Shown here: one piece after another, positions 53,118 through 62,796 of the stretch
Position numbering within the stretch: position 1 is the first letter of the stretch
Layout: every line of letters begins with the position of its first letter
Assembly (NCBI GenBank): GCA_047975195.1
Contig: JBKEDB010000058.1
Span: 27,658-91,657 of the forward strand
Direction: 5' to 3'
DNA from: Cumulibacter sp047975195
Lineage (GTDB): Bacteria; Actinomycetota; Actinomycetes; Mycobacteriales; Antricoccaceae
DNA length: 64,000 nucleotides
Made by a program: the position numbers and the translations under genes
Notes under the pieces: generated by a model
Database searches by the model: none
Seen by the model: only the letters and a program-made list of their open reading frames with translations
Told to the model about the DNA's origin: nothing

Positions 53118-54650
53118 TCAGCCGTTGATGCGCGTTTTACCTTCCCAGTACTGCGCCTTGAGGCGACGCTTGAAGAGTTTGCCGGTGTCTTCGCGCGGTA
53201 GCTTTTCCTCAAACACCACCACCTTCGGCACCTTGTAACCGGCGAGCGTTTCGCGCACGTGCCGACGTACATCGTCCTCGCTCATCGATGCGCCTTCGAC
53301 AAGCTGCACGTGCGCGGCGAGCGCCTCGCCCATCTCCTTATCCGGAATGCCGAACACCGCCACATCCTCGATGCCGAGAAGGTTGTGCAGGGAGGCTTCG
53401 ATCTCGGCCGGGTAAATGTTCACCCCACCGGAGATCACCATGTCGTTGGCGCGATCAGAGAGGTAGAGGTAGCCCTCGGCGTCGACGTAACCGATATCGC
53501 CGACGGTGAAGAACTCGCCGCGGGAGATTTCTCGACGTTTCTCCTCATTACCGATATAGGTGAATTCCGCCCAGTTGGGTCCGGAGTACCCGTAGATCAT
53601 CCCCTCCTCCCCGGTGGGAACCTCCTCGTCATCCGGCCCTAGGATCTTTATCTGGCACTCTCCGATCGGCTTACCGACCGTTCCGGGGTGTGCCAACGAT
53701 TCCGCGCTGGTCACATAGGTCCACGCACCACCCTCCGAGCCGCCGTAGTATTCGTAGATGATCGGACCGAGCCAGTCGATCATCGCCTCCTTCAGGTCTG
53801 GCGGACACGGTGCAGCGACGTGCACGACCGCTTTCAGCGACGACAGATCGTACTTCTCACGCTCGGCCTTGGGCACCGCCAACAGGCGACGGAACATCAC
53901 CGGCACCATCTGGGTCGTCATGATCTTGTACTCGTCCACCATTCGCATGAATTCGATCGGGTCGAACCGCGGCATGATGTGTGTCGTCACACCCATCGCG
54001 ATCGCCCAGATGAAATGGGCGTTGGGCGATGAGTGGTACATCGGCGCGGGTACCAATGTGGACTCCCCCGGCGCGAACCGCAGGAGCGCGGTGATCCCCT
54101 CAAACACCTGCGGTAACAGGGCTGGATCCATCGGCTCACGGATAATGCCTTTGGCCAGGCCGGTAGTGCCCGAGGTGTAGATGATGCTGCTCGGCGGCAC
54201 CGTGTTGGGATCGGTGATCGGCTCGTTCTGGGCGACGAGGTCCTCGAGGGTCGCGAACTCGCCGGTCGCGGATACGGCTCCGAGCCCGTACGCCGCGACG
54301 ATCTCCGGTGGCGTCTCGACCTCGATCACCACGACGCCCTCGGGTTTGTTCGCGAGAACTGGGCCAAGCAGATCAGTATGCACGAACGCGACCCTGACCT
54401 CGCTGTCGCTGAGCAGGTGCCGCAAATCGTCGCCTATCCAGTGCCAGTTCACCGGCACCGGGATCGCACCAATCAAACCTCCCGCGACAGTTGCCTCGGC
54501 GAAACCCACCTCGTTGCGCATCACGATGGCATAGCGGTCGTTTGGCCCGAGGCCTAACGCGCGCAGCCCACTGGCTATGCGGGCTGCGCGCGCCCGTACC
54601 TCGTCGATTGATCGTGCTCGGTCGGCGGTGTAGACGGCAGGTTCTGTCAC
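53118..54650 (-). CDS. AMP-forming acyl-CoA synthetase
   Basis: A 510-aa ligase from the GTG at 54650, with AAGGAG 7 nt upstream; the frame from 54698 is longer but lacks a site. P-loop IIYTSGTTGLAKG, EYYGGSEGGAWTY, SDRANDMVISGGVNIYPAEI and the C-terminal LPREDTGKLFKRR catalytic-lysine loop are present. It is last in the fadD-ACAD-SDR-HDAC-ACAD-ACAD run, 82 nt after the ACAD gene. Its substrate is probably a branched or cyclic acid. Confidence 0.87.
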   Translation of the reverse strand: MTEPAVYTADRARSIDEVRARAARIASGLRALGLGPNDRYAIVMRNEVGFAEATVAGGLIGAIPVPVNWHWIGDDLRHLLSDSEVRVAFVHTDLLGPVLANKPEGVVVIEVETPPEIVAAYGLGAVSATGEFATLEDLVAQNEPITDPNTVPPSSIIYTSGTTGLAKGIIREPMDPALLPQVFEGITALLRFAPGESTLVPAPMYHSSPNAHFIWAIAMGVTTHIMPRFDPIEFMRMVDEYKIMTTQMVPVMFRRLLAVPKAEREKYDLSSLKAVVHVAAPCPPDLKEAMIDWLGPIIYEYYGGSEGGAWTYVTSAESLAHPGTVGKPIGECQIKILGPDDEEVPTGEEGMIYGYSGPNWAEFTYIGNEEKRREISRGEFFTVGDIGYVDAEGYLYLSDRANDMVISGGVNIYPAEIEASLHNLLGIEDVAVFGIPDKEMGEALAAHVQLVEGASMSEDDVRRHVRETLAGYKVPKVVVFEEKLPREDTGKLFKRRLKAQYWEGKTRING

Positions 54651-54732
54651 GGCGAAACTCCTTGGCGCTGGGATGCCTCGACCTAACCACCAGTACACCG
54701 ATTTGTGAAGCCGATCACTCGCGTTCGGCGGT

Positions 54733-55866
54733 TCAGTTCGCGGCGTACCGGATCAGGTGCTGCTCGTCGGTGCCGAACTCGCTCTCAATCGCGGTGAGGC
54801 GCTTGAAATAGTGCCCGACCGCGAGTTCCTCGGTCATACCCATGCCACCGTGCAGCTGAACCGCTTGCTGACCGACGTACCGCGCCGCGCGGGCGAGGGT
54901 CACCTTCGCTGCCGACACCGCCTTCGCTCGCGCCGACGAATCACGCTCCAGCGCGCCGAATGCAAGTTCGGCGGCCGCAGATGCCTGTTCGGTCTGGATG
55001 TACATGTCGACCATGCGGTGCTGTAGCACCTGGAAGCTGCCGATCGGCTTGCCGAACTGTTCGCGCTGTTTGGCGTACTCGACGGTGTCGTCGACGAGCT
55101 TGCGCATGCAACCAACCGCTTCGGAGCAGACCGCGGCCGTCGCGGAATCGACCGCGAGATCCAGCGCAGCCCATGCGCCGCCCTCAGCGCCTACGAGCGC
55201 GTCGGCGGAAAGCTGCACTCCGTCGAGGATGAGGTCGGCGGCAATCCTGTCATCGTAGGTCCGCATCACGTGTTGACTCAGCCCGGCCGGCGCGTCTGCC
55301 GTAGCGATACGAAACAGCGAGATGCCGTCAGTATCTCGCCGCGCTCCGGAGGTGCGAGCGGTAACGAGTAGATCTGTGGCGATCGGGGCGAACGTCACGA
55401 CTGCTTTCGCCCCGTCGAGCACCCAGCCCTTTCCGTCCCGCCGTGCCGTGGTCTGCACGTCGTGATAGCAGTGGCCGCTGCCCGCCTCGAGTGCGCCGAC
55501 CGCGTAGATCGCCTGTGCCTCGGCGATCGCCCGCAGTTGATCGTTCGCTTGCGCGCCGGCGAGCTCACGCACGAGGGTGCCTGCCAGCACCACGGTCTCG
55601 ACGTACGGCTCGACCACGAGCGCGCCGCCAAGCGATTCGGTGATCGTCAGCGCTTCGGCGGCGCCGCCGCCATCACCTCCAGCCTCAGCGCTGAACGTGG
55701 CGCCCAGGATGCCGAGCTCGCTGGCGAACGCCTGCCAAATGTCCGGCTGCCACCCAGCACCGTTCTTGATGATGTCGCGGCTCTTGGCCAGGTCGTACCG
55801 GTCGGCCAGGAAGCGATTCAGGTACTGGCGTAGCTGCGTGTGTTCGTCGGTGATCGAAATGGTCAT
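54733..55866 (-). CDS. Acyl-CoA dehydrogenase, small subunit of a probable pair
   Basis: A 377-aa ACAD. The N-domain is degenerate; the C-domain has QLHGGMGMTEELAVGHYFKR. The FAD-interacting motifs and catalytic base are less clear than in neighbours. It overlaps the upstream ACAD by 4 nt (ATGA), like the paired FadE proteins of actinobacterial steroid degradation, which form alpha2-beta2 tetramers. That pairing is an inference. Confidence 0.84.
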   Translation of the reverse strand: MTISITDEHTQLRQYLNRFLADRYDLAKSRDIIKNGAGWQPDIWQAFASELGILGATFSAEAGGDGGGAAEALTITESLGGALVVEPYVETVVLAGTLVRELAGAQANDQLRAIAEAQAIYAVGALEAGSGHCYHDVQTTARRDGKGWVLDGAKAVVTFAPIATDLLVTARTSGARRDTDGISLFRIATADAPAGLSQHVMRTYDDRIAADLILDGVQLSADALVGAEGGAWAALDLAVDSATAAVCSEAVGCMRKLVDDTVEYAKQREQFGKPIGSFQVLQHRMVDMYIQTEQASAAAELAFGALERDSSARAKAVSAAKVTLARAARYVGQQAVQLHGGMGMTEELAVGHYFKRLTAIESEFGTDEQHLIRYAAN

Positions 55867-57110
55867 GACAGCCCCAGTCGTGCCTTGGCGATGATGTTGC
55901 GTTGAATCTCGTTGCTGCCGGCATAGATTGACCCGGCCCGATCGTTCAGGTACCGACTAGACGCGACGGCCTGCCACGGCTCCCCACCGACGTACCCGTC
56001 CGAGGGCGGCACGAAGTTCATGACCTGTCCACCCGGCATCGTCGCGTGCGGTTGATACGCCCGCCCGTACGGTCCGGCGGCCTGTAACGCCAGATGGGTG
56101 AGGTCCTGACTGAGTTCGCTGGAGAGGATCTTTTGCATCGACGACGCCGTCCCGGGGTCTTTCCCGCTCGATACGGCCGACAGCGTGCGCTGTTCGAGCA
56201 CGTCAAGTACGTCGATCCGAATTTCCAGTTCGGCCAGTCGGCGCATGAACGCCGGATCCTCACTCAACGGTCCGCCGTGCGGCCCGCTCTGCTGCGATGC
56301 TTCGGCAGCCAGTGCCTCGGCGCGCACCTTGAGCCCCGGTGAGGCCGCCGAACCCCCCCGCTCGAATAGCAGCAGGTACTTCGCAACACTCCAGCCGTCG
56401 TCGATCTCGCCGAGCACGTTAGTTTTCGGCACGCGCACATTGTCGAAGAAGACCTCGTTCTGCACGCGTTCGCCCGAAGACATCACCAGCGGGCGCACCT
56501 GGACGCCGGGAGTTCTCATATCGATCAGTAGGAAGGTAATGCCGCGTTGTTTGACGTCAGTGCGCGTGGTGCGCACCAGGCAAAAGATCCAATTGGCCTC
56601 GTTGGCGTGCGTCGTCCAGATCTTGCTGCCAGTGCAGATCAAGTCATCGCCGTCGTCCTCGGCACGCATCGCGAGCGAGGCGAGGTCCGAACCGGATCCC
56701 GGCTCGGAGTACCCCTGGCAAAAGAAAACCTCCCCGGTCAGAATCCGCGGTAGGAAGTAATCCCGCTGTTGCTGGCTGCCGTATCGCATGATCGCCCACG
56801 CGACCATCCGAATGCCCATGGGCGACAGGCCGGGCGCTCCCGCGCGGGTGCATTCACTGCTAAAGATGTAGTGCTGGCGCGGGGTCCAGTCACACCCACC
56901 GAATTCGACCGGCCAGGCCGGCGCGGCCCAGCCTTTCTGCCGCAGGATCTCCTGCCACTGCATACTCGCTTCGTGATCGGGGTAGACCGACGTGGTGAGC
57001 TTTCCGGCGCGGCGCAGTTCCTCGGTGAGGTTCTGCTCGAGAAAGTCACGAACCTCCTCGCGAAACGCGGCCTCGGAACTGGTGAGACCACCGATGTCCT
57101 GTCCTGTCAT
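55863..57110 (-). CDS. Acyl-CoA dehydrogenase, large subunit of a probable pair
   Basis: A 415-aa ACAD: YSEPGSGSDLASL substrate/FAD loop, TTHANEANWIFCLVRT, and the end GSIYAGSNEIQRNIIAKA. Where classical ACADs have YEG, this has YAG, so the catalytic Glu is not at that position; it may come from another loop or the partner. It starts 9 nt after the HDAC-like gene and overlaps the smaller ACAD. AGAGGG 5 nt before the ATG is the ribosome site. Confidence 0.87.
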   Translation of the reverse strand: MTGQDIGGLTSSEAAFREEVRDFLEQNLTEELRRAGKLTTSVYPDHEASMQWQEILRQKGWAAPAWPVEFGGCDWTPRQHYIFSSECTRAGAPGLSPMGIRMVAWAIMRYGSQQQRDYFLPRILTGEVFFCQGYSEPGSGSDLASLAMRAEDDGDDLICTGSKIWTTHANEANWIFCLVRTTRTDVKQRGITFLLIDMRTPGVQVRPLVMSSGERVQNEVFFDNVRVPKTNVLGEIDDGWSVAKYLLLFERGGSAASPGLKVRAEALAAEASQQSGPHGGPLSEDPAFMRRLAELEIRIDVLDVLEQRTLSAVSSGKDPGTASSMQKILSSELSQDLTHLALQAAGPYGRAYQPHATMPGGQVMNFVPPSDGYVGGEPWQAVASSRYLNDRAGSIYAGSNEIQRNIIAKARLGLS

Positions 57111-57119
57111 GAATCCCTC

Positions 57120-58244
57120 TTATTTCAGTAGCCGCAAGCCTTCGGCTGCGCGGTCGATATGTTCTTGCTGGTGTGGTTGCAATCGTGTGGTCGGGTTGGC
57201 AGCTAGTCGCGGCATGAAGGTGTCGACGACGTCGGTGCGTACACCGCTGAGTTCCTCTACGACAGCCAGTCCGCAGAACGGTACGTACCAGGCCGAGTAT
57301 CCACCTTCGTGCACAACCAAAAGCCTGCCGTCGCTGCGGTCGGTCGCAAACTGCTTTATCTGCGCCGTCATCCAGCGGAAGTCGTCGCTGCCGAGCATCA
57401 TCCGTCCGTGCGGGTCGTACGTACCTGAATCGAATCCGCAGGCGACGATCACCATCTCAGGCGCGTAGGCATCGAGCGCAGGCAACACAATCTGCTCGAA
57501 TGTTTGCTGATAGGCGCCACGCGCGGATCCCGGCGACAACGGGATATTCAGGTTCATCCCCTCCGCTGCGGGTCCACCTCGTTCATCGACGAGTCCCTGC
57601 GCATCCGGGAACAACTGATCCTGGTGGACCGAGATACTCAGCACGTTCGGATCGTCCCAGAACATCGCCTGAGTTCCATTGCCGTGGTGCACATCCCAGT
57701 CGACGACGGCGAACCGCGTCAGGGTGGTCGCGGCGCGGATCGCATGGATCGCGATCGCGATGTTGCCAAACACGCAGAACCCCAGCCCGGTGTCAGGCAG
57801 CGCGTGGTGGCCGGGCGGGCGGGTAAGCGCGTAAGCGTTCGCGACCTCGCGCCGGGCGACCGCGAGTCCCGCCTCGATCACGCCCCCAGCAGCGAGACGG
57901 GCGATGTCCAAGTCGCCCTGGCTGAACACCGTCCGTCCGATGCCCCGATCGGCGATCCCGCCGCGAGGATGAGCGTTCTGCTCCTCCAGGTAGGCGAGGT
58001 AGTCCGCGGTGTGCGCGGTGAGTATCTCCTTATCAGTGGCCTGGCGGGGCTCGATCGGGGTCAGTTCATGAATGAGGCCGGCGGCCGACACCAGGGAGGC
58101 GAGCCGGCGCTTCGTCTCCCCGTTTTCCATATGTAGGTCGGGTTCGCCCCATCCGCCGGGTGGCACCAGGCCAGCGAATCTGCCCGAGTCATACCAACCG
58201 TACCGCTCGTGCCACACCCATCCCGTGTTTGACAAGGCCCTCAC
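57120..58244 (-). CDS. Histone-deacetylase-fold (class II) amidohydrolase
   Basis: A 374-aa arginase/deacetylase-fold zinc enzyme. The motifs are RPPGHHA (His145-147), VVDWDVHHGNGTQ (zinc ligands D184, H186), the third ligand D272 in GFDSG, and HEGGYSAWY with an active Tyr. It removes acyl groups from amines, lysine residues or polyamines. Its GTG start overlaps the SDR stop (GTGA), so it is coupled within the fadD/ACAD operon. AcuC, a related deacetylase, reverses acetylation of acetyl-CoA synthetase, and the two acyl-CoA ligases in this operon are plausible targets. Confidence 0.87.
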   Translation of the reverse strand: MRALSNTGWVWHERYGWYDSGRFAGLVPPGGWGEPDLHMENGETKRRLASLVSAAGLIHELTPIEPRQATDKEILTAHTADYLAYLEEQNAHPRGGIADRGIGRTVFSQGDLDIARLAAGGVIEAGLAVARREVANAYALTRPPGHHALPDTGLGFCVFGNIAIAIHAIRAATTLTRFAVVDWDVHHGNGTQAMFWDDPNVLSISVHQDQLFPDAQGLVDERGGPAAEGMNLNIPLSPGSARGAYQQTFEQIVLPALDAYAPEMVIVACGFDSGTYDPHGRMMLGSDDFRWMTAQIKQFATDRSDGRLLVVHEGGYSAWYVPFCGLAVVEELSGVRTDVVDTFMPRLAANPTTRLQPHQQEHIDRAAEGLRLLK

Positions 58245-59200
58245 TGCCCGCCGAGACCCCAACGGATGTCCTCTTGCAGCATGGCGTGGAATTCCGGCGT
58301 GTAGGCATTCTCCGGATCACGCCGCACGTGCTCATCCAGGCCGACGGCGTCCTCTCCGACGAGAATCCGCCACTTGTCGCGACGCACGCCGTCCAGGATG
58401 ATCCCCGCCGCTTCCGCCGCCGTGGTCGGTGCCTTCTCCTCGAAATGCCGAGCCCGATCGGCAACAATCGCCTGAATGTCGTCATCGCTCAGTGATTCGA
58501 TGTCCTCGCCGAGTACGGACATGCGCCCACGGACATCGGCGATCTCACTGGGGCTGAGTTGATCGCTGTCAGCGCCGGTTGCCACCTTGCGGGAATTCGA
58601 CACGATCGCGGTTCCGATATGTCCGGGCATGACCACCGCCGCACTCACGTGCGGCGCGTTGACGCGTAAATCCGTAATCAGCGCCTCGGTGAATCCCTTC
58701 ACGGCGAACTTTGCCGCGCCGTAAGCCGTATGTGGTGTGGTCGGGCCCAGGCTGGCCCAGAAGCCGTTCACGCTGGAGGTATTCACGATCCGCGCTTCTT
58801 CGGCCGCGATCAGCATCGGGAGGAAGGTCCGAACGCCGAGATATACACCGCCCCAGTCGATGCCAAAGGTACGTTCCCAGGCTTCGCGCGAGTCGGTGAT
58901 CATGCTGCCACCGCCGCCGATACCGGCGTTGTTGAACAGCAGGTGGATGTGGTCGGTGTCGTGCTGCACGCGGACCTCGGCGGCGAAGTTCTGCAACTGT
59001 GACTCGTCAGCGACATCCACGAGGTGAGTGGTGACCCGTACGTCGTACTCAGCGCACAATTCGCGAGTCTCAGTGAGACCTCGCTCAGCGATATCGCAGG
59101 CGGCGACATGGCACCCTTGTGCCGCGAGTTGCCGGACCAACTCTCGGCCCATTCCTGATCCTGCCCCGGTGACTACAGCGATTCGGCCGTTGACCTGCAT
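58241..59200 (-). CDS. SDR-family oxidoreductase
   Basis: A 319-aa SDR from the ATG at 59200, with GGAGG 5 nt upstream. Cofactor loop TGAGSGMGREL (about 11-21), FNNAGIGGGGS, and TAYGAAKFAVKGF for the Tyr/Lys pair. The C-terminal extension (about 240-319) is longer than in classical SDRs. It is coupled to the HDAC-like gene by a GTGA overlap. Confidence 0.87.
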   Translation of the reverse strand: MQVNGRIAVVTGAGSGMGRELVRQLAAQGCHVAACDIAERGLTETRELCAEYDVRVTTHLVDVADESQLQNFAAEVRVQHDTDHIHLLFNNAGIGGGGSMITDSREAWERTFGIDWGGVYLGVRTFLPMLIAAEEARIVNTSSVNGFWASLGPTTPHTAYGAAKFAVKGFTEALITDLRVNAPHVSAAVVMPGHIGTAIVSNSRKVATGADSDQLSPSEIADVRGRMSVLGEDIESLSDDDIQAIVADRARHFEEKAPTTAAEAAGIILDGVRRDKWRILVGEDAVGLDEHVRRDPENAYTPEFHAMLQEDIRWGLGGQ

Positions 59201-59342
59201 GCGTTCCTCCACATTGTTTGACTGTGGCGAAACTATCAGTTCTCCGCGCTGCCGAGCCTATGTGATAGCCGGGTGAACAGATCGGGGACGTCGAGATCGC
59301 CGAGGTGAACCAGATCTCCCACCACCAAGCTCTGCCGATTGC

Positions 59343-60485
59343 CTACAACGCGCGGGCAATGATGGTGCGTTGTACCTCGTTCGCGCCCTCGTAAATCCGA
59401 GATGCACGGACGTCGCGATACAGCCGCTCCAACAGGTGGCCGCGCTGTAGCCCACTCGCTCCGTGGTACTGGATCGCGGTATCGATCACCCGTTGCGCGG
59501 TTTCGGTCGCACGCAGTTTCGCCATGGCCGAGTACGTGGTTATCTCTAGGTCTCCCGCGTCAAGCGCATGCGCCGCGAGCCGCACCAACGCTCGCGCTGC
59601 AGCAAGTTCGGATTGGGCCTCAGCAAGGCCGTGCGCGAGCGCTTGCTGCGAAAACAGCGGCGCGCCGAACGCGATCCGTTCTTTGGTATGACTGGTCGTC
59701 TCGTCCACAGCGGCCTGCGCCATACCGCACGCTGCGGCACCGACGCTGGGCCGAAACCGGTCGAGATTGGCCATCGCCGGTCGGAACCCGTCATCCAGGA
59801 CGCCGACGAGTTGCTCGGCCTCGACCGCGACATCAGCAAAGTCAAGCTGACCGAGCGGGTGCGGCGAGACCATCTCGATCGGCTCAGCACTCAAACCGGT
59901 GGCCTCGCCCGGAACGAGGAATGCCGAGATTCCGCGCGCTCGCGCTCCTTGCGTCGTGCGAGCGAAAGTCACGTAGAAGTCGGCATCGGGTGCGTTGGTG
60001 ATCCAGCGTTTGGTGCCATTCAGCCGCCACCCGTTCCCTCGTTCCGTCGCAGTCAGGCTGAGATTCGCCGCGTCCGACCCCGCGCCCGGTTCGGTAAGGG
60101 CTAGCCCGGCGATCGCCGCGCCGGAGCGCAACTTCTCAATCCAGGCATCCCGATGCTCCTCGCTGGCGCTGACCAATGGATAGCCGCCGATACCTTGCAT
60201 CGCGAAACCTGATTCGGCCTCGACGGTTTCGTAGGACAGCGCTTCTCGGATCAGGCAGATGGTCATCGCGGACGCGGGCTGAAACTGCTCGCCCACCCCG
60301 GTGGGATACAACTGCTCCAGTAGCCCGGTTTCACCCAATGCGGCGACCTGTTCGCGGTTCACCCGTCCGTCATGCCGATCGAGCGGCGCGAGTACCTCGC
60401 ACGCCAATTCCCTCGTCTGCAAGAACAAATCTCGCTCGGGCTCGGTGAGCCCGAATGTCTCCACACCGCGTGGTGTACTGCTCAT
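59343..60485 (-). CDS. Acyl-CoA dehydrogenase
   Basis: A 380-aa ACAD with the classical motifs: LTEPGAGSDAANLS (substrate loop), WITNAPDADFYVTFART, and the C-terminal YHGASGLQRGHLLERLYRD with RIYEGANEVQRTIIARAL, where the E of YEG is the catalytic base. It starts 10 nt after the fadD-like gene, with AGGAG 7 nt before the ATG. It is first after fadD in the operon, with a 142-nt gap before the SDR. Confidence 0.9.
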   Translation of the reverse strand: MSSTPRGVETFGLTEPERDLFLQTRELACEVLAPLDRHDGRVNREQVAALGETGLLEQLYPTGVGEQFQPASAMTICLIREALSYETVEAESGFAMQGIGGYPLVSASEEHRDAWIEKLRSGAAIAGLALTEPGAGSDAANLSLTATERGNGWRLNGTKRWITNAPDADFYVTFARTTQGARARGISAFLVPGEATGLSAEPIEMVSPHPLGQLDFADVAVEAEQLVGVLDDGFRPAMANLDRFRPSVGAAACGMAQAAVDETTSHTKERIAFGAPLFSQQALAHGLAEAQSELAAARALVRLAAHALDAGDLEITTYSAMAKLRATETAQRVIDTAIQYHGASGLQRGHLLERLYRDVRASRIYEGANEVQRTIIARAL

Positions 60486-60495
60486 TGTCTCGCTC

Positions 60496-62061
60496 CTAGT
60501 TCGCTGACGTGCCGGCGATGAAACGCTCGCGTAGGTCCTTCTTCAGGATCTTCATCGCGCCGGAGGTTGGCAGGTCTTCAGTCTGCAAGGTCCACGACTT
60601 CGGGACCTTGTATCCAGCAATCTGTGCCCGAACGTGGTGCTCGATGTCGGCCTCGGCAAGCTCGCCGTCGGTGTGCGTGACGATGACAGCGTGCACCTGC
60701 TCACCCCACCGCTCACTCGGCACGCCGATCACGGCGACCTGCCGAACGGCAGGATGCGTGGAGATGGCATTCTCCACCTCCGCGGAGTACACGTTCTCGC
60801 CACCGGTAATGATCATGTCCTTAATCCGGTCCACGACCCACATGTAGCCGCGCTCGTCCATCCGGCCCATATCGCCGGTGCGGTACCAGCCATCCCGGAA
60901 TACCTCGGCGGTCTCTTGTGGCATCTGCCAATAACCGTCGGTGAGATTTCCGCCGCGTACGCAGATCTCGCCGTGCTGACCCGGCGGCAGGATCACGCCG
61001 TTGGTGTCCTGGATGGTCGCCGTCACTCCAGGGGCAACACGGCCGACCGAGGCGATCAGCGAACGATCGGCGAGCAGTTCCTCCCAGCGAAGGAAACTCA
61101 CGACCGAGGTGGATTCGGTCATACCGTAGCCGTGCAACAATTTTACGTTCGGCAGGTCGCGAACCAGGCGATCGACAGTGCCCTGCGGCATGGGTGCACT
61201 CCCGTACACGAGCTGCTGCAAAGACGCGAGCTTCGTGACATCGTCGCCGCAGGCATCCAGCAACATGCCGACCATAGTGGGGCCCATCTGCGATTCGGTG
61301 ACGCCGAACTTCTCGACCGTCTCCAGCACCAATTCGGGCGTGAACCTCGGCAATACGCATTGCTGCCCGCCGCCGGCGGTGGGACCCATCAACCCCCACA
61401 TGGCCGCACCATGGAAGATCGGGCTCTGATGCAGGTAGACGGTATGCGCACCGGGACGGTGGATCGGCAACTGATGAAACATGTTCAACACGGCAGCCTT
61501 ATGCGAGATCATCACGCCCTTGGGGCGTCCCGTCGTACCACCGGTGTACATCAGCGCCATCAGATCGGATTCATCCGGCTCATCCAGCGGCCCCGGCTGT
61601 GAAGCGGACAGGAATTGCTCGAAATCGGTGACGCCGTCGTCATGCCAGCGAATTCCCACCACGGTAGGCGATCCGAAACCGCCTATCTGTGCTACCTCGC
61701 TCCAGAGTTCACGCAGTTCGGCATCGACGAAGACCAGTCGGGCGCCGCTATCGGCGAGAATGCCTGCGAGTTCGGCGGCAGCAAGTCGGTAATTCAGCGG
61801 AGTGATCACGGCTGCGCCGAGCATCGCAGACTGCCAGGCCTCGAGGAACTCGTGAGTGTTCAGAGAAAGTACGGCGTACCGTTCCGACGACGACCCCAAT
61901 GCCGATTGGATTGAGCGTCCAAGGCGTTCGATGCGGTCCGTGTGCTCGGCGAACGTCGAGGAGAACTCGCCATCTCGAATTGCGATGGCGTCGTGACGCC
62001 ACGCGGCGGTCGGGTAATACGTGCGCCCGTAGATCAACTCCTGCACTGTGCTGTCCCCCAT
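60496..62061 (-). CDS. AMP-forming fatty-acid-CoA ligase
   Basis: A 521-aa ligase from the ATG at 62061; earlier in-frame starts at 62115 and 62289 lie in the operator or inside the divergent TetR gene. Motifs: LMYTGGTTGRPKG, LHGYGMTESTS, RIKDMIITGGENVYSAEVE and the C-terminal LPTSGAMKILKKDL loop, which has GAMK where TGK is usual. First gene of a long minus-strand run of acyl-CoA genes and divergent from TetR, with an operator between them. Confidence 0.86.
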   Translation of the reverse strand: MGDSTVQELIYGRTYYPTAAWRHDAIAIRDGEFSSTFAEHTDRIERLGRSIQSALGSSSERYAVLSLNTHEFLEAWQSAMLGAAVITPLNYRLAAAELAGILADSGARLVFVDAELRELWSEVAQIGGFGSPTVVGIRWHDDGVTDFEQFLSASQPGPLDEPDESDLMALMYTGGTTGRPKGVMISHKAAVLNMFHQLPIHRPGAHTVYLHQSPIFHGAAMWGLMGPTAGGGQQCVLPRFTPELVLETVEKFGVTESQMGPTMVGMLLDACGDDVTKLASLQQLVYGSAPMPQGTVDRLVRDLPNVKLLHGYGMTESTSVVSFLRWEELLADRSLIASVGRVAPGVTATIQDTNGVILPPGQHGEICVRGGNLTDGYWQMPQETAEVFRDGWYRTGDMGRMDERGYMWVVDRIKDMIITGGENVYSAEVENAISTHPAVRQVAVIGVPSERWGEQVHAVIVTHTDGELAEADIEHHVRAQIAGYKVPKSWTLQTEDLPTSGAMKILKKDLRERFIAGTSAN

Positions 62062-62110
62062 CCATTCGTAGGTTCCCTGCAGAGTACGAGATGACACCGA
62101 AGGGAACCAT

Positions 62111-62130
62111 GACATACGCCTTAGTATGTC
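62111..62130. promoter_or_regulatory. TetR operator, site 1
   Basis: Perfect inverted repeat GACATAC-GCCTTA-GTATGTC, ending 3 nt before the TetR start and about 50 nt upstream of the fadD-type start. A second copy with one mismatch lies at 62797-62816, which supports a real operator. Confidence 0.72.
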
Positions 62131-62133
62131 GAC

Positions 62134-62775
62134 ATGACTTTGCCCGATCGTGACGGGGACGATTCCAACGATCGCGTCACTGAAATCCTGGACGCCGCTG
62201 CGAAAGTGTTCGCCGAGCGTGGATTCGATCGATCCAGCATCGACGATGTGGCTGCCGAACTGGGCGCGACGAAGGGCCGTATCTACCACTACTGGCGTAC
62301 CAAAGCCGCGTTGTTACTCGCTGTTCAGCGACGCGGTATCGAACGCATGATCGCCCACGTGCAGCCGATCGTGGCAGACGAAGCCCTGACGCCGTTCGAG
62401 CGGCTCGCTCGGATGGCTCGCGCCCACATCGCCGCAATGGTCGCAGATCTCGACTATCAAAGGGTTCTTCTGCAAAGCATCAACGTCTACTCCCAATCCG
62501 CGCGTTCTCATCCGCATTGGATCGATGTCACCGAGAAGATCAACGCACTGCGGCGTGATTACGAGCAGTTGTTCGTGGAGCTCATTCGCACCGGCCAGCA
62601 AGATGGCAGCGTTGCCGGCACGGATCCGATGCTTACCGCCAAAGCCTTGCTCGGAACGCTGAACTGGGCTTGCGTATGGCACCAGCGGGCAGCCGATCCC
62701 AGCAGGCGGGCATTGCGCGATTCGCGCACTGTTCACGAACTCTCCGAGTTCGCGATCCGCGGATTACGTCGCTGA
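62134..62775 (+). CDS. TetR-family regulator of acyl-CoA operon
   Basis: A 213-aa repressor. The helix-turn-helix is SSIDDVAAELGATKGRIYHY, then WRTKAALL (residues 34-61). The C-terminal domain (about 80-200) is ligand-binding, TetR_C type. No ribosome site is seen before the ATG, which almost abuts the operator, so a leaderless-like start is possible. It probably represses the divergent ligase/ACAD operon and the downstream substrate-binding gene, with an acyl-CoA as likely inducer. Confidence 0.88.
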   Translation: MTLPDRDGDDSNDRVTEILDAAAKVFAERGFDRSSIDDVAAELGATKGRIYHYWRTKAALLLAVQRRGIERMIAHVQPIVADEALTPFERLARMARAHIAAMVADLDYQRVLLQSINVYSQSARSHPHWIDVTEKINALRRDYEQLFVELIRTGQQDGSVAGTDPMLTAKALLGTLNWACVWHQRAADPSRRALRDSRTVHELSEFAIRGLRR

Positions 62776-62796
62776 GGACTCCTGGACACAGGTAGT

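Noticed and set aside
60634..61602. A 322-codon plus-strand frame opposite the fatty-acid-CoA ligase
   Set aside because: The ligase motifs lie on the minus strand; the plus-strand product shows no domain.
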